From: Roseiarcus sp963737365
GTDB taxonomy: Bacteria > Pseudomonadota > Alphaproteobacteria > Rhizobiales > Beijerinckiaceae
Assembly (NCBI GenBank): GCA_963737365.1
Contig: CAVTSD010000007.1
Span: 1,116,001 to 1,180,000, forward strand
Direction: 5' to 3'
DNA length: 64,000 nt
Numbering within the stretch: the first letter of the stretch is position 1; each line of letters opens with the position of its first letter. Below are positions 1-10,492 of the stretch, one piece after another. Made by a program: the position numbers and the translations under genes. The notes under the pieces were generated by a model. The model did no database searches and had not been told where the DNA came from. It was given only the letters and a program-made list of their open reading frames with translations.

Positions 1-1007
1 ATTCCAATCGCGCCCGCCTCGGCTTCCGCGAACGGCAACCGCTTGGTGTCGACGTCCTGGGGGTCGTGGTCGGAGCAGATGACGTCGATGAGGCCCTCGG
101 CCAAGGCCTCGACCAGCGCCAAGCGCTCATCCTCGGCGCGCAGCGGGGGTTTAAGCTTGAGAAACGTGCGATAGTCCCCGACGTCGAGCTCGTTCAGGGT
201 CAGGTGATTGATCGACACGCCGCAGGTGACCGACAACCCGGCCTGGCGCGCGCGCGCCATCGCCTCGAGCGACAGACTGTTCGAGAGCAGCGCGGCGTGA
301 TAGCGCGCGCCGGTCAGCCCGACCAGGCGCAGATCGCGCTCGAGCATAATGGTTTCTGCCTCGCGCGGCACGCCGGGCAGCCCAAGCCAGGTCGCACGCA
401 GGCCCTCCGCCATCACCCCTTCGCGGCTCAGCGAGCGGTCCTCGCAGACCGGCGCGATGAGCGCGCCAAAGTCGCGGGCGTAGGTCATCGCGCGCCGCAT
501 GGTCAGCGCATCGGCGACCGAGTGGAGCCCATCGCAGAAGGCGATTGCGCCTGCTTCCGCGAGCAGACCAATTTCAGCGATCTCCTCGCCCTTGAGACCC
601 TTGGTCAGAGCCGCAGCCGGGTGGACGCGAACTTTGGCGGCATCGCGCGCCCGCCGGAGAATGAAGTCGACCACCGCCGGGTCGTCGACCGGCGGATTGG
701 TGTCGGGACGGGTGACAAGAGTGGTTACGCCGCCGGCGGCGGCGGCTGCGCTGGCGCTGGCGATGGTCTCGCGATGCTCAGCCCCTGGCTCGCCAACGAA
801 AGCGCGCATGTCGACAAGGCCCGGCGAAACGACGTCGCCCGCGCAGTCGAGGATCATCGCCTCGCCCGGCAGTTGGTCCCGCGTGACTGCGGGGCCAACT
901 CCGGCGATGAGGCCATCGATGGCGATAAGGCCGCCGCGGGTCTCGGTCTCCTGGACGGGATCGATGAGACGCGCGTTGACGAAAGCGATCGGCGGAGTTG
1001 AAAGCAT
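1..1007 (-). CDS. pyrC: Dihydroorotase (class I type), 3' end outside window
   Basis: This is a cytosolic pyrimidine-biosynthesis amidohydrolase (carbamoyl-aspartate to dihydroorotate) and belongs to the amidohydrolase superfamily. On the minus strand an open frame runs from ATG at 1007 to the window edge without a stop, about 335 codons. Near the visible end it reads ICSDHDPQDVDTKRLPFAEA, close to the SDHAPH.P..K..PF.EA block typical of class I dihydroorotases. The N-terminus resembles the usual opening with a GLVDMR segment. The family HxH metal site appears as DMR here (from GLVDMRAF), so this copy may be the non-catalytic PyrX/PyrC' type that partners aspartate transcarbamoylase; that point is inference. 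It is transcribed away from the tRNA gene and is core chromosome flanking the integrated element. Confidence 0.85.
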   Translation of the reverse strand, partial: MLSTPPIAFVNARLIDPVQETETRGGLIAIDGLIAGVGPAVTRDQLPGEAMILDCAGDVVSPGLVDMRAFVGEPGAEHRETIASASAAAAAGGVTTLVTRPDTNPPVDDPAVVDFILRRARDAAKVRVHPAAALTKGLKGEEIAEIGLLAEAGAIAFCDGLHSVADALTMRRAMTYARDFGALIAPVCEDRSLSREGVMAEGLRATWLGLPGVPREAETIMLERDLRLVGLTGARYHAALLSNSLSLEAMARARQAGLSVTCGVSINHLTLNELDVGDYRTFLKLKPPLRAEDERLALVEALAEGLIDVICSDHDPQDVDTKRLPFAEAEAGAIG

Positions 1008-1166
1008 GGGGCGCGCCGTGCCTATCGGCCAGCGCCCGTCAGCGCAAGCCGCCTAAGCGTTGCGGCGAGACATTCAGGCTTGCCTCCGCTCTTGCCTGCC
1101 TCGCGAAAAGGAGCTAGAGCGCGCGCTCGCTCAAAGGCTCGCTTTCGCCGCCCTGAGCGGACCTAG

Positions 1167-1243
1167 GCGCCCGTAGCTCAGCTGGATAGAGCACCAGACT
1201 ACGAATTTGGGGGTCGGGAGTTCGAATCTCTCCGGGCGCGCCA
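1167..1243 (+). tRNA. tRNA-Arg (anticodon ACG)
   Basis: A 77-nt cloverleaf can be folded by hand. The acceptor stem GCGCCCG (1167-1173) pairs with CGGGCGC (1233-1239), with G discriminator and encoded CCA. The D-arm is GCTC/GAGC. The anticodon stem CCAGA/TTTGG holds the loop CTACGAA, giving anticodon ACG at 1201-1203. The T-arm is GGGAG-TTCGAAT-CTCTC. ACG is the arginine anticodon edited to ICG by TadA in bacteria. The 3' half is repeated at 23930-23975, so this gene served as the attachment site of the element downstream. Confidence 0.97.
1198..1243 (+). repeat. attL: tRNA-Arg 3' half
   Basis: These 46 bp recur in the same orientation at 23930-23975 with two mismatches (1216 G versus A, 1232 C versus T). 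The repeat spans anticodon loop, variable region, T-arm and CCA end, the usual core used by tRNA-targeting tyrosine integrases. The left copy is part of a complete tRNA. Confidence 0.9.
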
Positions 1244-1390
1244 GTTCAAGCTATTGAAGTAAAAGAGATAAAGGTTGACTGCACGTCAAACGTAAAGAAA
1301 GGCTGACTTGCTTGCGGACCCAATGCGGACCCGCCGGTCGCAAATTTCGTAGGCGCTCGACTCCAAAGCTGCCACCCCGTAGCCGCGCCA

Positions 1391-1507
1391 ATGATCCGGG
1401 TCGCGGTCACGCCCGCAGCCTTCGAGGCGATAGGCTCCGCCCTCCCGCTCAGCAGTGCGGGACGAGTCCCTGCAGAACGCGAAGGGCGAACATCTGATCT
1501 GACTTGA
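1391..1507 (+). pseudogene. Remnant of a small conserved hypothetical protein
   Basis: A 38-codon frame starts MIRVAVTPAAFEAIGSALPL. It resembles the beginning of a widespread short alphaproteobacterial protein (roughly MIRV.IT..A..AI..TLPLGSV) that is normally about 80-90 residues. Here the C-terminal half is missing after an early TGA. It lies just inside attL with no recognisable neighbour operon. The family resemblance is from memory and weak; the element-left-end context makes a decayed fragment plausible. Confidence 0.35.
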
Positions 1508-1677
1508 GGCGGCCACGGGCGATCGTCGAATGGCCACTTGGAGGCGATGAGCAGGCCGGCTTAGGAAGCCCGGGCAGAGGGGGCAATCGCTATTGAATAT
1601 AACGATAACAGTTCGGTACCTCTCGCTGAGAGTTGGCGCGATGCTCCCACGCCTCGTCCCAGCGCTACTGCAGTGTC

Positions 1678-4600
1678 ATGACTATAAAAGGCACTGACAC
1701 CGCGTCCAAGCAAGTGGCTGAACCGACCTACCCTTGGGCTCGCTTCTGGGTACCGCGCGACGGCATTGTCAATTTGTCGGATGCGGGCTTTCTGCTCGAC
1801 CCCTCGGAGTATCCGCTTCAATCGCCGGGCGCGGTACAGCTCGCGGCGCTTCAGGAATATAAAGCGCTCGTTCTGTTGGGCGAGCCTGGGATTGGCAAGT
1901 CAACGACTCTGAAGGAGGAAGCGGACAGGGTCGACGCGGTCGGCGGTAGTACCGTGTCGATCTACGAGAATCTTCGCAGTTTTTCGAGCGACGCGCTCCT
2001 CCATAAGCGAATCTTCGAAAGTGAGAAATTCAGAGCCTGGAAGAACGGCAACTCGCACCTTTTTCTTCATCTTGATAGCCTCGACGAGGCGCTTCTCCGT
2101 ATCGACTCGATTGCAAATCTACTCGCATCGGTGCTGCCCGAGCTTCCGTCGGCACGAATGTCAATCCGGATCGCTTGTCGCACGGCGGTTTGGCCAGCGA
2201 ATATCCTTGAAGTCGCGCTGACCAGAATCTGGGCCGATTCCGCACGGGTCTATGAACTCGCGCCGCTCCGTCGTCGGGATATCTTCATAGCCCTGGAGGC
2301 GGACGGCATCACGCTCGAGGCGTTCATGCGGGAGCTGTTCGCGGCGCAGGCAGTGCCCTTCGCCATCAAGCCGCTGACACTCACAATGTTGCTGAAGATC
2401 TATAGAGGGCGGGGTAACCTGCCGCGCAGCAACGTCGATCTCTACAGGCTGGGATGCCTCGCGCTGTGCGAGGAGCAGAGTAAGAGTTCGACGCGATTCG
2501 GGGCGTCGCGGAAACCTCAACGCGATCCAACGAATGCGCCTAGCCGGACGGATCGCCGCAGCGACGATTCTCGGCAATCGCTTCGCGGTTTGGACGGGTC
2601 CTGAAGCGGTCTGTCCGAAAGACGATGTCACTTTGTCAAAGCTCGCGGGCTCGCGCGAAACAGGAGCGTTCGCGACGTTTAGTGCGACGGACAACGATGT
2701 CCGCGAGGTGTTGGACACTGGCCTCTTTAGCTCGCGCGGCGAGGGCCGCATGGGCTGGGCTCACCAAGGCTATGGTGAGTTTTTGGCTGCGCTCTATCTC
2801 TTCGAGCGGGGCGTCCCGGCGGAGACCATGTTGAAGGCCCTGCTCCATCCGGCGGGTGGGTTGATCCTTCAGCTTTCGATCGTCGGCGCGTGGATCGCCT
2901 CGCTGAGTTCGGCGTTTCGTGCCGCGCTAATCGCCGACGAACCGTGGGCGCTCTTGCGCGGGGACCTATCTAGCTGGACCAACAATGACCGAGCGTCATT
3001 GGTCGGGTCCCTAATTGAATTGGTTAAGCGCAAACAGTCTACTGACTCGCCATACAGCAATGCCGAAACCTACGCGAAGCTGAAACACTCTGGCTTGGCC
3101 GCCCAGCTCGCTCCGATCATGATTAACGGACAACTAAGCGCAAGCACGCGCCGCCTTGGAATTCTTATCGCTGAGAAATGCAGGCTCACAGAGCTGCAGC
3201 CGCAGCTTCTGCAGGTAGCATTAAATGAGAGCGATGATTCCGGGGTCCGAGCGTCAGCGGTTTCGGCGCTAAAGTACTGCGGCGACGCGGTTGTTCCGCC
3301 GCTCATTCGCCCGCTCGCGGCCGGCGAAGGGGGGCCTGATCCGAACGATGACATCAAGGGCCACGCCCTTGAGCTACTGTGGCCTGGTCATATGAGTGCG
3401 TCCGAGCTCTTTGCCCTGTTGACGCCCTCGGTCGATCTTTATTTTGGCGCCTATGCGTATTTCAAGAGGACCTTACCGGAAACGCTGAGCGCAGCAGACC
3501 TGCCGCCGGCGCTCGCCTGGGCCGCTGATCTGATAGCGAGGACCCGCCCGACCGATAGCAATTTTCAGGACAAGACGCTCGCTGATGCCATCATGTTCAA
3601 AACGTGGGAGGTGTTCGAGGAAGCGGGGCTTATCCAGCTTCTCATCGAGAATATTGGGCTGCGGCTGCGTCAACACGGCGAACTGTGTCGTGGAACCGAC
3701 CGTGAAGCGCAAGTGACCTTCATGACCCGCTTGCGCAGCGACGTCGACAGACGCCGTCGAATTCTTGGTCGCGGTGTGTGCCGGCGCTCACGATCAGCTC
3801 GAGACCTATTCGTATGAGCGCGCTGCCTTGCTCGTCGAGGCCGACCTCGAGTGGCTTCTTGATATTTCGCCGGGCGGATCGCATCCGGTGGACGGCCTCA
3901 ACTTCGACACGCTCTGCAACTTCATCGAGCGCGTCTTCGACTGCGAGAAAGTGCCCCACGTCGAGGCGCTCTATGCGGCCGCCGAACGTTCGCCGGCATT
4001 GCGAACTCGTTACGCTTCGTGGTTCGACACCTTCAGGTTGGATTCTCCGGAGGTTGCGAGATTTCGAGCCCAGCAGGAGCAATTGCGCGCGCTAAGGCAC
4101 AATCGCAGCCCTCCGCTTGCGCCCGATTTGTCGGAGCGGACTTTAGCGCTACTCGTGGAGGCTGAATCCGGCCGCTGGCAGGGTTGGTGGCAGTTGACCT
4201 GCTATTTGCAGCTGACACCTGAGAGCCGAGCATGGGGGAATGGACTCGAGTATTTCGTAACGACGATGCCAGGATGGCGCGATTCCGACGAGCCGCTTCG
4301 GCGCCGGATCGTCGCCTCCGCCGAACGATATCTGGCCGAAGCGGAGATCAACATTGACAACTGGCTCGGGCACAGGCCAATGCCGGTCCGGCGGGATGCT
4401 GTAGCCGGCTTGAGGGCGTTCATTCTGCTAGGGCAACTATCCCCCGAGGGCTATTCGAGGATCGCCGGTTCTACTTGGCGGAAATGGGCGCCGGTGATTG
4501 TCGGGCTTCCGCGGCACGGCGTGGTCGACCACTCGCTCGACATCGCACGGGTTCTGACGGACGCGCTGACGCACGCACCGAAAGAATTCGTCGGGGCCGT

Positions 4601-6021
4601 CCGGACGATCATTCGACTTGAACGGGAAAGGAGTCGCGCGCCGGGGGCTACTCCGGAGCCAGGTCCCCCTTTCTTCCTGCTTCGTGATCTCGATGGGTGC
4701 TGGGGCAATCGCCTTTTGTCAGACGCGATGTACGATGAGCTCTGTCTACCGGACAACACGCTGCCAGAGTATGCCGCATTGCTTGACGCTCTTATGGGGG
4801 CCGGAGTCGAGGCCGCCTCTGATCATGCCCTCAGCATGCTGTCAAACTCGGGGCCTTCAATGCCCGGCCGAACACTCGCGATCGCCGAAGTGCTGCTTCG
4901 CCGCGCGCCGGTTCGCGCATGGCCGGCACTATGGACGGCGATCGCGTCCGACGACGCCTTGGCCCGAAAAGTGCTGCTCCAGATGGCCGCACATTTCAAC
5001 TTCGACACGCCCTTCTACGCCCGCCTGAGCGAGCGCGAGATCGCAGATCTTTACGTGCTTATGGCGCGATTATTCCCGCCGGATAAGGATGCTAAGCGTG
5101 CGACCGGCTTCGTAGGAGCCTTGGACTCGATCGGCGATCTGCGGGATGGCGCTCCCCGCTATCTAGCTGGGATGGGCACAGAGGCCGCCGTCGAAGTGTT
5201 GAGTGAATTAGTCGCAGGCCACCCCGAGCTTAGCAGTTTGCCATATGAGCGGAGTCGGGCCGAGCGCGCGATGCGCATAGCGACCTGGTCGCCATTGACT
5301 TCGGAAGAAGGAAGAAGTGCTCGCGCTTACCGATAAGCCAACTCTGCAACTCGTCACCTCACCTGCGGATCTGCGTAATGTCTTGGCCGCGGCTCTCGAG
5401 AAGTACGGCGCAGCGCTCCACGGCGCTCAGAACTCCTGTCAGGGACTTGTGGGACCAGCAAGGCGGTAAGGACATTTTCCGCCCAATTAACGAGAACGCC
5501 TTGTCGGACCGGGTCACGCGTTTCCTTCAGGCTGAATTGGGAAGCGCGGGAATTTTCGCCAATCGCGAGGTAGAGGTCAGCCGCGCGCCGGGGCGCCAAT
5601 CGGGCAGCGCACCGATATCCTTGTCAATGCAGTTCGCCGACGAGAGGATGGCGAGCGATTTGATGCCATCTCTGCCGTTATCGAGACTAAAGGCTGCTGG
5701 AATCCGGAATTATTCACTGCCCTCCATGATCAGCTCTTTCGGGAGTACATGATTCCATTGCGGGCCCAGGTCGGCATCTATCTCGTTGGCTGGTTTGACA
5801 CCGATAAATGGGACGAAAAGGACAGCCGCCGCGATCGTGTTCCAAGGATGACCATTGAGGACGCGAGTGGGCAACTCGAAGCCCAGGCTGGCGCCCTGCC
5901 TGACGGTTTCATCGTGCAAGCGGTTGTGCTCGACTGCCACGTCCCCGCAGGCAAAGGCGCCGCACTTCGGACGACGAGCTCGAGACCTTCGGGTCGTCGT
6001 CGAAGCGGGCGCCGGAAATGA
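1678..6021 (+). pseudogene. STAND/NACHT-like NTPase with HEAT-like repeats and C-terminal PD-(D/E)XK-like nuclease, multiply frameshifted
   Basis: The pieces read as one protein of about 1,450 residues. The N-terminal P-loop is GEPGIGKST (residues 68-76 from ATG 1678), followed by a Walker-B-like HLFLHLDSLDEA and a helical ATPase body. A long alpha-helical, HEAT-like middle (2534-5336) follows. The C-terminal block (5600-5960) carries TDILVNA and then VIETKG, a D...ExK arrangement typical of restriction-endonuclease-fold domains. The frame changes at about 2480-2530, 3760, 5310 (an extra G in a GAAG run), 5430 and 5600. The first four shifts each move the reading frame by one in the same direction. 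STAND NTPases with nuclease effectors are an established class of phage-sensing defence proteins, and the neighbouring restriction-like operon supports that role. As written it cannot make the full protein. The true 3' end could lie about 70 bp further on if another shift is present. Confidence 0.7.
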
Positions 6022-6103
6022 CCGACGCGCGTCGCCGAAGCACCATTGGTGTCGCGAGCCCAAGCGATGCCGGCCGCCCTTGCCGTTAGATATCATATCA
6101 TTC

Positions 6104-7288
6104 CTAAGCGCGTCGGAGCGAAGCGCTCTTTGGATCGTAACGGTAGCCCGGAATGGTCCCGTCTCTGATCCGCTCGATGGCTTCGTCGATGACAAAGATC
6201 GGGACGAGGAACCACTCGCGGGGGACGATCGGTTGCCCAAACCGATCCTTGATTTCGATGTCGAGGCGCGCGGGGCCGAAGACGCGGTGGATGAGGTTCT
6301 CAAGGCGCGTGCGGTTGATGTTGAAAAGCTCATAGGTCGCGACGACCTCGACATCAGCCATAAGAAAGGTGGGATCGAGCCGAGCATTGGCGACCCGCCG
6401 TGAGATGTCGCCTCCAGTCACGCCGATCTTGTGCAGAACATTCCGATGCTCGGCTACATAGGGATCGTCCGATTTGCTGCGCAGCACATAAACGATGCCG
6501 CTCGCGAGATCACCCCCTTCGCTCTCTCCGGCAAATAGCGGCCCCGCCGCAGGGTCGGTTATTCTGCGCCCAGCTTCGTCCTTATGGAGGGCGCGTTGCA
6601 GGGATCGCATGAGCAAATCGCTCTCCGTCCCGTTGTCGAAAATCACCCGCAGTCGTGCGTCGGTACGCCCCTGGGCGTTCGAAAACATCTCGCCCATGTT
6701 GGCGACGTAAGCCTTCTGACCTCCGACAATAAACCAGCTCCCCGGCCTGATTTCAGCTTTCAGCTCGAAGGGGCGGGTCTGACGAATGTTGTTCGCGAGT
6801 TCTTGTTGAATCTTTTCGAACAAGGGCTCGAACTGCTCGAAGTCCTCGCATTTCTGGCGATTAGCGATTTCCTCGGCTGCCTTCTTGTCCGCGGCTGTCC
6901 GAACGTGCTTCAGCTCGGTTATATCCGACGCAGCATCCTCGACCCCCAGCTGGGCGAGGAGCTCGTCGTCGTCGAGCTCATCAGAGCCTTCGGCAGTGGC
7001 CAGGCTTTCTCTCGCCAACAGCCCTTGATGATCGAGGGGCTCTAGCAGCGTTCCGCACTCACGGAGCGCCCGCAGGCGATCGAGGCGCACCGCGTAGAGT
7101 CGCTCGAAGATGTCGCGGTCCTCGCCGTGCTGCGGCGCGCGGCCATGCTGTTCGACAAACCGCTGGATTTCCTCGAAGCCGGCGATGATCCGCTCCTCGC
7201 GCGGCGTCCGACTCGACGCCCGCTCCTTCTCGACCTCGACGCCAAGCTCGTCCAGAAGCGCGTCGTCCTCGTCAGTGAACCTAGCCAC
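6104..7288 (-). CDS. GIY-YIG (T5orf172-like) nuclease of the restriction-like operon
   Basis: This 394-residue protein starts at GTG 7288, overlapping the stop of the helicase gene by 8 bp. The N-terminal two thirds is charged, acidic and helical, probably partner-binding. The C-terminal third carries a GIY-YIG-type core: GIVYVLRSK, then HKIGVTGGDISRRVANA, a downstream Arg/Glu region (NRTRLENLIHRVF) and REWF. This pattern matches the T5orf172/GIY-YIG family seen with SF2 helicases and DNA methyltransferases in restriction modules. It is the last gene of the minus-strand operon XRE-MTase-helicase-nuclease and is intact. The likely role is DNA cleavage directed by the helicase partner. It lies convergent to the STAND remnant. 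Confidence 0.8.
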   Translation of the reverse strand: MARFTDEDDALLDELGVEVEKERASSRTPREERIIAGFEEIQRFVEQHGRAPQHGEDRDIFERLYAVRLDRLRALRECGTLLEPLDHQGLLARESLATAEGSDELDDDELLAQLGVEDAASDITELKHVRTAADKKAAEEIANRQKCEDFEQFEPLFEKIQQELANNIRQTRPFELKAEIRPGSWFIVGGQKAYVANMGEMFSNAQGRTDARLRVIFDNGTESDLLMRSLQRALHKDEAGRRITDPAAGPLFAGESEGGDLASGIVYVLRSKSDDPYVAEHRNVLHKIGVTGGDISRRVANARLDPTFLMADVEVVATYELFNINRTRLENLIHRVFGPARLDIEIKDRFGQPIVPREWFLVPIFVIDEAIERIRDGTIPGYRYDPKSASLRRA

Positions 7289-9338
7289 GCGCTGCCTCGG
7301 CCTTCATGCGGGTTAGAAACGCTACCCCCTCCGCCATGCGCTTCTCCCAAGCATCAGTCGAGGTGATTGACGGCAATCTCCCGCGCTCTTGCTTAAACCT
7401 CAGAGCGCGTTTCGCGAGGTCACGCGCCTCCTCGATCGTTAGGTTTACCCGCTTGCCTGCGATCACGGCCGCGACCTGCCTCAGGCTCTCTTCACTCATG
7501 GTCTTAGCCAGGATGGCGTAGGCCTCACCGAAGGGGTTTATCCTGTCGATCAGGTCGATGTCTAAGTCTTGCACATTCATCGCGTACTTTCGGACACCCT
7601 CAACAAAAGCGGTGTTTGGGCTCTTGTCGCCCGGCCCACGGTCCGCAGCGATCTCTTTCGCTTTCTGGGTAAGGTTTAGCGCGGCGACCGCGTGCTGACG
7701 GACAGCCTCCTGATCCTCCTCGTTGAGCTCAGGGTATTTGTCCTTGATGATCTTGCCCATGCGGACTTGGGTCAGTTCCTCGGGTATGAGGTTCTCATCG
7801 AAAATCCCGCGCTCAATTGTCCTCTTGTCCTGAACGAAGGCAGCGATGACCTCGTTGAGGTCCTCCTGGCACACCCGTTGGCCTTCCTCGCTCTTCGGGG
7901 TCACGAGCCCTTTGATCTCGATCTGGAACTTCCCGGTCCCTTCGTTGAAGCCGACATTACACTTCTTTGGATCATAGCCGCCTTCGCCGTAGTCGAAGCC
8001 ATCGACCGGCCCGTTCGTCGGATTTTTCGGCTTGAACTCAAAACGTGGCGCGAGCACCTGCTCCATCAGTAGGCTCGCTGCAATGGCCTTCAGCGTGTCG
8101 TTGACGGCCTCCGTGACCGTCGCTTCTGCGGCGTCTGGCTCGGCGATAAGGTTGGTGAAGCGCGCGCACGTCTTGCCTGGGGCGTCGCGAGTCGCGCGGC
8201 CGATGATCTGCACGATCTCGGTAAGGCTCGACCTGTAACCGACCGTCAGGGCGTGTTCGCACCAAATCCAGTCGAACCCCTCCTTCGCCATGCCAAGCGC
8301 GATGATGATGTCGATATAGTGGCGATTGTCTTTCTGCGCCTGGTCCTTGAGCGCGGTGGAGACTTTGTCGCGCTTGGCGGGGTCGTCGTCTACCAGGTCG
8401 GCGATCCGTAGTAGCCGGCCCGCGGGCGTCTTCACCAGTTGGAAGCCTGTCGCCGGATCGGCCCCCTGCCATTCCCCCAGCGCCTCGATGATGTTCTCGA
8501 CCTCCTTGATCTTGTCCTTCGTGCTCTCGCGCGAGTTGACGCTCGGAATATGGACGATTGTCTTCTCTGCTGGATCGAGCACCTTGAGAATGTCGTCGGC
8601 GTAGGAGCCTGCGTAGAAAAAGTATCCAATGTCGAGTTGCTTTAGATACTCGTAGCCGTTGAGCTGCTCATAGTAGGTGTAGGTGACTGTATCGAACCTC
8701 GCCTCATCCTGCGGCGTCAGGACTGCGTCGGCGTCGCCCCGGAAATAGGAACCGGTCATCGCTACGATATGCGCCCGGTCTCGGGCAATGAATTGGGTCA
8801 AATGCAGGCCGAGCTTGTTGTCGGGATTGGCCGAGACGTGGTGGAATTCGTCGATGGCGATCACCCTGTCGTCGAACGCCTCGACGCCGAACTGCTCAAC
8901 GGCGAAGCGGAAGGTGGCGTGGGTGCAGACCAGCACCTTGTCGTCGCTTTCGAGAAACGCTCCGACCGCCTTGACCTTTCCGCCGTTGTCCGACCCGGGC
9001 GCATTGCAGAGGTTCCATTTCGGCTCGACGCGCCAGTCCGCCCAGAAGCCAAACCTCGACAGCGGTTCGTCCTGGAAGCTCGCACCAATGGTCTTCTCCG
9101 GGACGACAATGATGCTCTGCTTGAGCCCTTGGTTCTGGAGCTTGTCGAGAGCGATGAACATGAGCGCGCGGCTCTTGCCTGAAGCCGGCGGCGACTTGAT
9201 GAGCAGGTATTGCTCGCCTCGCTTCTCATAAGCCCGCTCTTGCATCGGGCGCATGCCGAGCGCGTTGGCTTTAGTAGAGGTGCCGTTGCGGGCGTAGGAG
9301 ACCGAAACGGTCGGGAATGATTTCCTGTCGTCGGTCAT
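7281..9338 (-). CDS. SF2 DEAD/DEAH-type helicase (restriction-like)
   Basis: This intact 685-residue superfamily 2 ATPase has motif I KSPPASGKSRA (residues about 48-58), motif Ia-like VVPEKTIGASF, motif II as DEFH in VIAIDEFHHV, motif III MTGSYF and motif VI IIGRATRDAPGK. The HsdR/Res-type layout points to a DNA translocase or unwinding motor with no nuclease motif of its own. Its ATG overlaps the methyltransferase stop (ATGA, 9335-9338) and its stop overlaps the GIY-YIG start, so the three proteins are translationally coupled. It would supply the motor of a methylation-guided restriction complex. It is intact although the upstream methyltransferase is interrupted. Confidence 0.85.
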   Translation of the reverse strand: MTDDRKSFPTVSVSYARNGTSTKANALGMRPMQERAYEKRGEQYLLIKSPPASGKSRALMFIALDKLQNQGLKQSIIVVPEKTIGASFQDEPLSRFGFWADWRVEPKWNLCNAPGSDNGGKVKAVGAFLESDDKVLVCTHATFRFAVEQFGVEAFDDRVIAIDEFHHVSANPDNKLGLHLTQFIARDRAHIVAMTGSYFRGDADAVLTPQDEARFDTVTYTYYEQLNGYEYLKQLDIGYFFYAGSYADDILKVLDPAEKTIVHIPSVNSRESTKDKIKEVENIIEALGEWQGADPATGFQLVKTPAGRLLRIADLVDDDPAKRDKVSTALKDQAQKDNRHYIDIIIALGMAKEGFDWIWCEHALTVGYRSSLTEIVQIIGRATRDAPGKTCARFTNLIAEPDAAEATVTEAVNDTLKAIAASLLMEQVLAPRFEFKPKNPTNGPVDGFDYGEGGYDPKKCNVGFNEGTGKFQIEIKGLVTPKSEEGQRVCQEDLNEVIAAFVQDKRTIERGIFDENLIPEELTQVRMGKIIKDKYPELNEEDQEAVRQHAVAALNLTQKAKEIAADRGPGDKSPNTAFVEGVRKYAMNVQDLDIDLIDRINPFGEAYAILAKTMSEESLRQVAAVIAGKRVNLTIEEARDLAKRALRFKQERGRLPSITSTDAWEKRMAEGVAFLTRMKAEAARG

Positions 9339-10488
9339 ACGCCCGTCCCCGCCGTTCGCTTTTCTCTCGGCCCCGACGAAGCAGTCATCTTTGTGTACAG
9401 GTCGAACAGCTTTTCAAGCCGTTCGGTGTCGTTCTTGAAGCGACGGCCAATGTAGACGCGCTCCAGTACCTCGTCGTTGCGTTCGTGCGCATCCCGCAAG
9501 TCGGCTGGCATGGTCTCCACGACGTAGAGCTCGGCGATCGTCGCGGGAAAATGCGTCTCGCGCACGAGCAAAATGTCCTGAGCACAGCGGGTCAGGTCCG
9601 CCTTGTTCTTCTCGGTGAGCGTTTGGATTGGGAAGGTGTTCCAACCCAGGGTGTTGGAATAGCGGAAATCAGTCTTCAGCTTACCGCAGACCGTCGCGAT
9701 CCAAACTAGGTGCAGGCGCGAGGCGATCAACGCCATGTTCCAGAGGGGACCATCCACGATTAAGAATGCGAGATTGGAGACAACCGCGCCAGCCGGTAGA
9801 AGTCCGGCGGGAAACCATTCCCGGCGCTCAGAACTTACCGAGGGCACTATGATCGCTGCCTGCGATGGAATTGCTCCCCTGTGCTGAAAACGATGCGGCA
9901 CTTTTGACAGCTGCTCCCTGGCCTCCTTCTTCTTGCTTGTGGCCCTGAGTGCGGTAACTCGGTCAAGGCGTTCCGCGATGGGAGGGATATCCCGAGCTAG
10001 CCCAGCATCTCGATCTGATATCACTAGGCACGACCTGGTAAACCCCTGCAGATAATCTTCTGATCCATAGAACGGATGGATGAGTTGCTCTGATGCCGGG
10101 AACTGAGCCACTAGCGAGCGCCTCTCCTCGGGTTCGAGTATGAGGTTACCTCCATCGTTAGGCACGCTTCCGGTCAGCATCGAGGATAAAGACGGCGATT
10201 GCGGCACAGGCCGGCTCTCGACGAACAAGTTGGCCCCGTCGATCAAATATGCGTTTATGCTTGATACAGCATGGGCGAAGCCATCATCGTATATCGACTT
10301 GCGATGTTGGCTCACCTTCTTCGCAATTCCGATGATGACACAGATAACACCGGCGTTGCGCGCGGCGCTGTTGGACCATTTGAAAGAGAGGTGTGCGAAT
10401 ATGATCTCCACATCCCCGCGCAACACTTGCGGCCAAAGCTGGGGTAACTGTCGGCCTTGGCAGACGGAGTTGGTCGCCACCAAGGCAG
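9335..10488 (-). pseudogene. C-terminal part of MmeI-like DNA methyltransferase, cut off by IS insertion
   Basis: The frame begins inside the insertion-site codons and reads ALVATNSVCQGRQLPQLW, which directly follows methyltransferase motif IV in MmeI-type enzymes. It continues through target-recognition and C-terminal regions (for example WNTFPIQTLTEKNK) to a stop overlapping the helicase ATG. Removing the IS and one CTAG copy joins this piece to 11996-13616 in frame, giving one protein of about 924 residues from the ATG at 13616. The first in-frame alternative start here is a TTG at 10483, so a separate C-terminal fragment could be translated but would lack the SAM-binding and catalytic motifs. 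Downstream genes may still be expressed through the IS. Confidence 0.85.
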
Positions 10489-10492
10489 CTAG

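Noticed and set aside
66..1001. Long plus-strand frame of 311 codons
   Set aside because: It is the antisense shadow of the minus-strand dihydroorotase gene, whose translation matches a known family.
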